A stretch of DNA of 27,157 nt from QYQD01 sp040755415 (GTDB lineage: Bacteria; Desulfobacterota; QYQD01). Below the pieces are notes generated by a model. That model did no database searches. It was not told where the DNA came from and saw only the letters and a list, made by a program, of their open reading frames with translations. The stretch spans positions 1-27,157 of the forward strand of contig JBFMAZ010000087.1 of the NCBI GenBank assembly GCA_040755415.1, read 5' to 3'. Of this stretch, positions 7,154-12,645 are shown piece after piece (the first letter of the stretch is position 1; each line of letters begins with the position of its first letter). A program made the position numbers and the translations under genes.

Positions 7154-9448
7154 ATGGTTGCGAATCCTGATGCGGGTAGTGCGGTTATAACCAGCAATAA
7201 GGTTGTGGTTCGATTTTTAGACGGCCGTATGATCAAAGGACGGTGTCTGTCCTTTAATCAACAGAATCCGGTTATAAAGGTCGAGTCCGTAGACCGGTCG
7301 ACCTCCTATGACATCAAATGGGACGATCTTAAAGCCGTATTTTTCGTGAGGGAATTTGAGGGCCTGGCCCGGGCTGCAGATGACTCAGTTCAGCTTCAGG
7401 CCTCGCCTGTTTCGTCGGTGGGGCGTCATGTGCAGGTAGAATTTGTGGATGGCGAGATTATTCAGGGGTATGCAGAAGTACTGAAAACCGGACAGAGGGG
7501 GTTTTTTATTTCGCCGCTCAACCGGCGGGACAATAACCTGCGGATTTTTGTCCTTAAAACAGCGGCAAAAAGCGTACGCCTAGCTCCCAGGCTGGGTGAG
7601 ACCATGGTGAGGGAGGGGATGCTGCGCCGGGAAGACCTATCAAGAGCACTGGAGGAGCAGCAAGAAAATCGAGAGAGAAAGCTTGGCGAAGTTTGCATCA
7701 GGGAGGGCCTGACGTCTGAAAGAGAGGTGGACCAGGCACTTAAGGTACAGAAGGCGGTAGTCGGACAAAAAATCGGCGAGATACTTGTCCAGGCCGGCGT
7801 TCTGACCCAGGAAGACCTGGAAAGGGCGTTAAAGGTTCAAAAGGAAAACCGGAGCAAGAAACTCGGCCAGATACTATTAGAGATGAATCTGGCTACCCCG
7901 GAATCTCTGGCCCTGGCCCTAGCTCTTAAGTACCGATTACCCTATGTTGACGTTTCGACCTATCCGGTTGATCCCGCGGCTGTGGCCACGGTTAAGGAGG
8001 AGGTAGCCAGAAGATTACAGTTTATCCCCATAACTAAGACCAAGGACACGTTAACCATAGCCATCGCTGATCCTATAAATTTCGCCGCCAAGGATTATAT
8101 CCAGTCAACAACCGGTCTTAACATTAAGGAGGTACTTTCTACACCCGAAAGTATTGAGGAGGCTGTAAAGCAGTACTTTGGGTCGCCTGCCCTGGACGAT
8201 GAGATACAGCGTCTTTCCGAGGTAGTGGCCGCGGAAAAGGGAGAGACGGACGACAAGGTGGCTGACCTCATTCAACAGGTGGAGGAGGCATCCATTGTCA
8301 GGCTTGTAAATGGAATAATAAGGATGGCCGTGGCCAAGAGAGCCAGTGATATCCATATCAACCCGGAACGCGGCTCAACGATCATAAGCTACCGCATCGA
8401 TGGTATCCTTCGGCAGGAAAAGGTTATTAAAGAGCAAATTCATCCTATCCTTATCTCCCGTATTAAGATCATGGGCAATATGAATATTGCCGAAAGAAGG
8501 CTTCCCCAGGATGGCCGGGCGCGTCTGCGCATGGGGGAAAGGCTGGTTGACCTCCGTATATCTTCCCTGCCTACCATCTGGGGAGAGAGTATAGTTATCC
8601 GTGTCCTGGAAAAAAGCGCATCCGTTATAGGGCTTGAAGACCTTGGCTTTTTCCCTGATGATCTGAACTTGGTTCGTTCAATTATAAGCCGCCCCTATGG
8701 CATGCTCCTCATAACTGGTCCCACCGGGAGCGGCAAATCTACTACTGTCTATAGCCTGCTCCAGGAGCCGGTTTTTAAGGGTAAAAATATCATCACCATT
8801 GAGGACCCTGTAGAATATGAACTGCCTGGCGTGAATCAGATCCAGGTCAAGCCCCATATAAACCTCACCTTTGCCAAGGCCTTGCGGCAGATCTTAAGGC
8901 ATGATCCGGACGTGATTATGGTGGGCGAGATCCGGGATGCAGAGACGGCGCGTATCGCTATTCAGGCGGCCTTGACCGGCCATCTCCTCATCAGTACTCT
9001 GCATACCAATAACGCCCCGGAGACCCTGAGCCGGCTAATGGACATGGGTATCGAGCCTTACCTGATTTCTTCGACCGTGCTGGGCATAATCAGCCAGAGG
9101 TTGGCGAGAAAAATCTGTAAGTCGCCTGAATGTCGAGAGGTGGATACAAGGGCGCTGGAGTCTTTGGCTGCCGCCGGTCTTGCGCCTGAAAAGTTCCAGG
9201 GGCATACCTTCTATAAAGGGAAAGGTTGTAAGGACTGTACGGATGGTTATAAGGGCCGGACCATTATTTATGAACTTATGCGCATAAATGAGCCTATCAA
9301 GCGGGCTATTGTGGAAAAGAAATCTACAGAGGAGATACGCGCCCTAGCCAGGGCGAACGGCATGCGCACTATGGCCGAGACCGCGCTGCTCAAGGCCAAA
9401 GAAGGGGTCACCACCGTAGAGGAAGTATTTACCAACCTGATAGAATAG
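7154..9448 (+). CDS. pilB: PilB/GspE-type assembly ATPase with extra N-terminal domains
   Basis: Hexameric ATPase of the type IV pilus / type II secretion family, which drives pilin or pseudopilin assembly from the inner membrane. The start at 7154 has GAGG eight bases upstream; an ATG at 7139 does not. The C-terminal half is canonical: Walker A GPTGSGKST near 521, the Asp box ITIEDPVEYE, Walker B DPDVIMVGEIRD near 584, the His box LISTLHTN, and a tetracysteine zinc site (CKSPEC near 655, CKDC near 692). The N-terminal half is unusual. Two similar beta-rich segments (about 14-70 and 84-140, each with a V-x-F-x-DG core) resemble a duplicated DUF6982-like domain. Several LGExLxxxGxLxxxxLxxAL repeats (about 147-260) follow and look like MshEN c-di-GMP-binding modules. 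At about 764 residues it is much longer than a standard PilB. No PilC, PilT or pilin genes are adjacent. Confidence 0.9.
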   Translation: MVANPDAGSAVITSNKVVVRFLDGRMIKGRCLSFNQQNPVIKVESVDRSTSYDIKWDDLKAVFFVREFEGLARAADDSVQLQASPVSSVGRHVQVEFVDGEIIQGYAEVLKTGQRGFFISPLNRRDNNLRIFVLKTAAKSVRLAPRLGETMVREGMLRREDLSRALEEQQENRERKLGEVCIREGLTSEREVDQALKVQKAVVGQKIGEILVQAGVLTQEDLERALKVQKENRSKKLGQILLEMNLATPESLALALALKYRLPYVDVSTYPVDPAAVATVKEEVARRLQFIPITKTKDTLTIAIADPINFAAKDYIQSTTGLNIKEVLSTPESIEEAVKQYFGSPALDDEIQRLSEVVAAEKGETDDKVADLIQQVEEASIVRLVNGIIRMAVAKRASDIHINPERGSTIISYRIDGILRQEKVIKEQIHPILISRIKIMGNMNIAERRLPQDGRARLRMGERLVDLRISSLPTIWGESIVIRVLEKSASVIGLEDLGFFPDDLNLVRSIISRPYGMLLITGPTGSGKSTTVYSLLQEPVFKGKNIITIEDPVEYELPGVNQIQVKPHINLTFAKALRQILRHDPDVIMVGEIRDAETARIAIQAALTGHLLISTLHTNNAPETLSRLMDMGIEPYLISSTVLGIISQRLARKICKSPECREVDTRALESLAAAGLAPEKFQGHTFYKGKGCKDCTDGYKGRTIIYELMRINEPIKRAIVEKKSTEEIRALARANGMRTMAETALLKAKEGVTTVEEVFTNLIE

Positions 9449-9459
9449 AGTTTTCTCTC

Positions 9460-9488
9460 TTGACATAATGCCGGTCACAAATTATAGA
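9460..9488 (+). promoter_or_regulatory. Sigma-70-type promoter of tRNA-Leu
   Basis: TTGACA (9460-9465) matches the -35 consensus exactly and is followed after 17 bases by TATAGA (9483-9488). Transcription would start near 9495, about 13 bases before the mature tRNA. It lies just after the stop of the PilB-like gene, so the tRNA is probably an independent unit. Confidence 0.75.
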
Positions 9489-9507
9489 TAAACAGGTTCA
9501 ATAACGT

Positions 9508-9595
9508 GCCGGAGTGGTGAAACAGGTAGACGCAGGGGACTCAAAATCCCCCGACCCTCGCGGTCATGTCGGTTCGATTCCGACCTCCGGCACCA
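9508..9595 (+). tRNA. tRNA-Leu (anticodon CAA)
   Basis: The 88-nt type II tRNA has a seven-pair acceptor stem (GCCGGAG with CTCCGGC), the loop CTCAAAA giving anticodon CAA (reads UUG), a long variable arm typical of leucine, a T arm with GGTTCGATTCC, and an encoded CCA end. It has its own promoter and terminator. A recombinase remnant abuts its 3' end, consistent with use as an integration site. Confidence 0.96.
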
Positions 9596-9599
9596 GATA

Positions 9600-9829
9600 T
9601 ATCAGGGAGTTGGCCATCCTGGGCAACTCCTTTTTTATGCCTATTTTTATGGATTGTGCCCGAAACTGGGCCCGTAAGTAACTTTCCTGCTGTGCTGCAA
9701 ATTTTAGGTCAGTGTCATTGCTGATAATGTAACGGTCAAATACCGACCTTGTCTTATGGCCGCTTATCATGCCTACCCTTTCTGATATGGCCGACCTGAC
9801 CTATTCCTTACCGCAATTCGCCTTATGTT
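9600..9829 (-). pseudogene. C-terminal remnant of a phage-type tyrosine recombinase (integrase)
   Basis: Read on the minus strand, 9829-9803 encodes RRIAVRN, matching the catalytic arginine block (HDxRRTAVRN) of phage-type integrases. After a one-base frame loss, 9800 onward encodes VRSAISERVGMISGHKTRS, then VFDRY, which covers the catalytic GHxT and the nucleophile tyrosine region. The N-terminal two thirds are missing and the frame is broken, so it cannot encode an active enzyme. The open frame runs on into the complement of tRNA-Leu, giving a spurious GIEPT ending. Location beside a tRNA 3' end fits an element that once integrated at this tRNA. I see no second copy of the tRNA 3' end in the window, so element boundaries cannot be set. 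Confidence 0.8.
9605..9636 (+). terminator. Rho-independent terminator after tRNA-Leu
   Basis: The stem GGAGTTG / CAACTCC, with a short inner loop, is followed directly by six T residues, ten bases after the tRNA CCA end. Confidence 0.85.
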
Positions 9830-9902
9830 TTAAACTAACAGCAACAATTTTTAACAATACCGGGAAATGTCCGATAAGAGGTTGGTGGAAAGGAATATTG
9901 CA

Positions 9903-10832
9903 ATGGCTCTTAAACCGACTTACGAAGAGCTGAAACAAAGGGTCAGGGAGCTGGAAAAGGAAGCCGTTGAGCGCAAGCGGGCGGAGGAGGCGTTACGGCG
10001 ATCCGAGCAGAGGTTTAAAGACCTGATCGAGACTACAACGGACTGGGTGTGGGAGGTTGATGCCCGGGGAGTATACACTTATGCCAGCCCCAAGGTCAAA
10101 GATCTATTGGGCTATGAGGTCAGCGAGGTATTGGGTAAGACCCCGTTTGACCTTATGCCTGAAGGAGAGGCAAAAAGAATTCGCAAATTTTTCAATGAGA
10201 AGGTTATTAACAGAAAACCATTCTATGGTCTGGAAAATGTGAATCGGCATAAAAATGGGCACTTAGTGGTCCTAGAGACAAATGGAATCCCCATCTTTGA
10301 CGAAAAGGGTCAACTAAAAGGATACAGGGGCATAGACAGGGACATTACCCAGCGCAAGCGGGCGGAGGAGGCGTTACGAAAAAGCGAAAACGAATCGAAG
10401 GTGCAAACTCAGCATCTAAAGGAAGTTAACACAGCTTTGCGAGTTTTGCTCAAGCAAAGGGAAGAAGACAAAAAGGAGTTTGAAGAAAAGACTTTATACA
10501 ACGTGAAAAACCTGATCATGCCGTACATTGAAGAATTGAAAAAGAGGCAATTAAACACGGATCAAATGACCTGTGTTAGTATTCTGGAATCAAATATAAA
10601 CGACCTCTTTTCTCCATTTATTACCAGGTTATCTTCAAAATTTTTGAACCTTACCCCTATGGAGGTTCGGGTCGCTAGTCTGATTAAGGACGGAAAGACG
10701 ACTAAAGAAATAGCAGGATTGTTGCATCTCTCCGAGAATACAATTCTATCTCACCGGTATAAGTTGCGCAGCAAGCTCAGGCTGAAGAATAAAAAGCTTA
10801 ACCTTATATCCTACCTTCAATCCATTGATTAA
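9903..10832 (+). CDS. PAS-domain LuxR-family regulator
   Basis: Predicted soluble transcription factor of about 309 residues. I start at the ATG at 9903, with AAAGGA eight bases before, because MALKPTYEELKQRV is the usual opening of this family; a further ATG at 9867 is in frame. A short coiled coil (1-35) leads into a PAS domain (about 38-155) ending in the typical DITQRKRAEEAL linker. A second helical stretch (about 160-235) follows, then a C-terminal LuxR-type helix-turn-helix (about 245-305) with LTPMEVRVASLIKDGKTTKE. It lacks a receiver domain, so the PAS probably senses a ligand or redox state directly or through an unlinked kinase. A 28-bp identical direct repeat flanks the PAS coding segment. 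The target genes are unknown; the next gene downstream encodes a binding protein. Confidence 0.9.
   Translation: MALKPTYEELKQRVRELEKEAVERKRAEEALRRSEQRFKDLIETTTDWVWEVDARGVYTYASPKVKDLLGYEVSEVLGKTPFDLMPEGEAKRIRKFFNEKVINRKPFYGLENVNRHKNGHLVVLETNGIPIFDEKGQLKGYRGIDRDITQRKRAEEALRKSENESKVQTQHLKEVNTALRVLLKQREEDKKEFEEKTLYNVKNLIMPYIEELKKRQLNTDQMTCVSILESNINDLFSPFITRLSSKFLNLTPMEVRVASLIKDGKTTKEIAGLLHLSENTILSHRYKLRSKLRLKNKKLNLISYLQSID
9970..9997 (+). repeat. 28-bp direct repeat flanking the PAS segment, left copy
   Basis: The sequence begins AGCGCAAGCGGGCGG and ends GGCGTTACG. It is identical to 10351-10378, and the two copies are 381 bases apart (127 codons, in frame). It encodes the ERKRAEEALR linker. Confidence 0.9.
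10351..10378 (+). repeat. 28-bp direct repeat flanking the PAS segment, right copy
   Basis: Identical partner of 9970-9997, encoding QRKRAEEALR after the PAS domain. Identity at the nucleotide level, including third codon positions, implies a recent duplication or gene conversion and not merely conserved protein sequence. Confidence 0.9.
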
Positions 10833-10853
10833 TAGTGATATTGCCTCACTATT
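10831..10853 (+). terminator. Weak hairpin after the PAS-LuxR gene
   Basis: AATAGTGA and TCACTATT form an 8-bp perfect stem with a 7-nt loop overlapping the stop codon. No T run follows and the stem is AT-rich, so it may not terminate transcription. The rest of the gap up to 10969 shows nothing recognisable apart from the next gene's ribosome-binding site. Confidence 0.3.
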
Positions 10854-10969
10854 ATCTAACTAAATTATTAGCCTCAAGTCTCGCTATCTTTTTCCGATGT
10901 TATTGACACAGTGAGCAGGCAACAAGCCATGTAGGTGGGCTAAAAACTAAAAACAGGAGGTTTACAGGC

Positions 10970-12154
10970 ATGAAGAAAAGTATCAGGAGATTTTTGGGGT
11001 ACAAGTTTTGGTTTATGGTGGCCGTGTTGGCCGGTATAGTCTTTGCCATTCCGACGGCCTGGGCCGAGGACGGGGTGACAGACAGCGAGGTGGTCATCGG
11101 ACAGTGTGCGGCCTTAGAAGGACCGGCATCCGGGCTGGGTAAGGGTATGAACATCGGCATGAAGGCCTGTTTGGATGAGGTCAATGCCAGGGGCGGCATC
11201 AATGCACGCAAGATAAAGTTTATGGCCAGTGACGACGGTTATGAGCCGGACAAGACAGTGGATTGCACCCTTAACATGATCGAAAACGAAAAGGTCTTTG
11301 CCCTGGCCGGCTATGTGGGGACACCGACGGCCAAGGTGGCCCTGCCTATTGTGCAGGAGATGAAGGTCCCCCTGATAGGACTCTTTACTGGTGCCGGACT
11401 GTTACGGAACCCGGTTTCGCGGTATATCATTAACATCCGGGCCTCTTATGATGACGAGACCGAGGCCCTGGTGGAGAGGATAACCAGCGACCTTGGAATA
11501 AAGGACATAGCAGTATTTTACCAGGATGACTCCTTCGGGCTGGCCGGTCTGAGCGGGACGGAAAAGGCCCTTAAAAAGCGCGGTCTAAAGGTGGCTGGCA
11601 CCGGGACCTTTGCCCGCAATACCGAGGCGGTCAAGGGAGGTCTGGCCTCCATAATGGCGGCAAAGCCGGGGGCGGTGGTTATGGTTGGCCCCTATAAACC
11701 GATTGCAGCCTTTGTAAAAGAGGCTAAGGCCGCCGGGTTTAATCCAGTCCTGGCTACCATCTCCTTTGTGGGCACCGAGAATCTGATAAAGGAGTTGGGC
11801 GATGCGGCCAATGGAATCATCATTTCCCAGGTGGTTCCCTCTCCAGAGGATACTTCTGTCCCCGTGGTCCGGGACTTCCAGGCCGCGCTCAAAAAGTCTT
11901 TTCCCAATGAGACGCCCTCCTATGTCAAATTAGAAGGGTATGTAACCGCCCGGGTGCTTACTACGGCCTTAGAAAAGGCCGGTGCGGCCCTTACCCGCGA
12001 AGGATTGATCGATACTATTGAGTCTATGTCCAATGTGGACATCGGTGGTATAAGTGTATCTTTTAGCAAGGATAACCATCAAGGATTGAACAAGGTCTAT
12101 ATGACCCAGGTAGGCGGTGGAAAGGCCAAGCCCGTGACCAAGGTGGTTAAATAG
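10970..12154 (+). CDS. LivK-like periplasmic substrate-binding protein
   Basis: Exported binding protein of 394 residues in the branched-chain amino acid (Leu/Ile/Val-binding) ABC family. An N-terminal signal peptide (about 1-32: positive start, hydrophobic core, AWAE cleavage region) precedes the type I periplasmic fold, which begins TDSEVVIGQ and includes the GGINARKI segment. The ATG has AGGAGG nine bases upstream. No LivH, LivM, LivG or LivF permease genes are beside it, so it is an orphan or serves a distant transporter. The next large gene downstream encodes a chemoreceptor, so it may present ligand to that receptor. The ligand cannot be read from sequence; related proteins bind amino acids, amides or aromatic acids. 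Its stop codon lies at the edge of a short heptamer repeat. Confidence 0.9.
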   Translation: MKKSIRRFLGYKFWFMVAVLAGIVFAIPTAWAEDGVTDSEVVIGQCAALEGPASGLGKGMNIGMKACLDEVNARGGINARKIKFMASDDGYEPDKTVDCTLNMIENEKVFALAGYVGTPTAKVALPIVQEMKVPLIGLFTGAGLLRNPVSRYIINIRASYDDETEALVERITSDLGIKDIAVFYQDDSFGLAGLSGTEKALKKRGLKVAGTGTFARNTEAVKGGLASIMAAKPGAVVMVGPYKPIAAFVKEAKAAGFNPVLATISFVGTENLIKELGDAANGIIISQVVPSPEDTSVPVVRDFQAALKKSFPNETPSYVKLEGYVTARVLTTALEKAGAALTREGLIDTIESMSNVDIGGISVSFSKDNHQGLNKVYMTQVGGGKAKPVTKVVK

Positions 12155-12188
12155 TCAATAGTCACTGGTCATTGGTCACCGGTCATTT
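12153..12188. repeat. Heptamer-period repeat, partial copy C
   Basis: Units of the form GTCAATA, GTCACTG, GTCATTG and GTCACCG match the left arm of the elements at 2981-3075 and 21676-21760, but no right arm follows. It directly abuts the left inverted repeat of the DUF559 unit. Confidence 0.65.
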
Positions 12189-12190
12189 AA

Positions 12191-12232
12191 CTCCCCCTCC
12201 CTTGGCGGGAGGGGGTTAGGGGGAGGGGGAGT
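12191..12232. repeat. Left inverted repeat of the DUF559 unit
   Basis: CTCCCCCTCCC, a TTGGC loop and GGGAGGGGG form a hairpin that continues as TTAGGGGGAGGGGGAG. The final GGGGAG lies seven bases before the DUF559 start codon and probably supplies its ribosome-binding site. Its inverted relative is at 12563-12603. Confidence 0.7.
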
Positions 12233-12238
12233 TAAAAA

Positions 12239-12616
12239 ATGAAACTCCTCGCTAAAAGCCTGCGAAGGAAGCAAAGCGAGGCTGAACGGCAACTCTGGAG
12301 ATATATTAGAAATCGCCAACTTGCCGGTTTCAAGTTTAGACGTCAGCATATCATTGAGCCATACATCGTGGATTTCATTTGCTTAGAGCGGAAACTGATA
12401 ATAGAAATTGATGGTGGACAGCATGCGGAGCATCTTGAATACGACGCACGGCGGACAGCATTTTTGGGACGCAAAGGATTCAGGGTCATAAGATTTTGGA
12501 ATAATGAGGTATTGGCTGATACGGAGGCCGTGTTAAGCGTAATTCGGGCGGCATTAATAGAACGCCCCTCACCCCAACCCTCTCCCCTTCCAGGGGAGAG
12601 GGAATGGATCAAGTGA
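12239..12616 (+). CDS. DUF559 endonuclease-domain protein
   Basis: Small 125-residue protein of the DUF559 family, which is related to the Vsr-like PD-(D/E)xK nuclease fold. Visible family features are SEAERQLW (residues 13-20), FKFRRQH (about 31-37), YIVDFIC (about 42-48) and the strongly conserved IEIDGGQH (about 55-62) with catalytic-type acidic residues. The last 16 or so residues (PSPQPSPLPGERE) are encoded by a flanking C-rich/G-rich repeat and are probably not part of the fold. The ribosome-binding site also comes from a repeat. The gene sits alone between a binding-protein gene and a chemoreceptor gene with no methylase or restriction partner. The exact DNA substrate and role of this family are not established; a homing or mobile function is my inference from the bracketing repeats. 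Confidence 0.88.
   Translation: MKLLAKSLRRKQSEAERQLWRYIRNRQLAGFKFRRQHIIEPYIVDFICLERKLIIEIDGGQHAEHLEYDARRTAFLGRKGFRVIRFWNNEVLADTEAVLSVIRAALIERPSPQPSPLPGEREWIK
12563..12603. repeat. Right inverted repeat of the DUF559 unit
   Basis: CCCCTCACCCCAACC leads into a CTCTCCCC-TTCCA-GGGGAGAG hairpin. Reverse-complemented, it follows the same order as 12191-12232: a C-rich arm, a short loop, a G-rich arm, then GGTTGGGG. The two copies are therefore inverted around the DUF559 gene, and this one overlaps its 3' coding end. Confidence 0.7.
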
Positions 12617-12645
12617 ACTGACTATATTATATTCAGGAGACAAAC

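Noticed and set aside
9564..9770. Open frame ending VGIEPT read as a small protein
   Set aside because: The GIEPT ending is the complement of the tRNA-Leu T arm, a well-known artefact. Only the integrase-like part is meaningful, and it is reported as a pseudogene.
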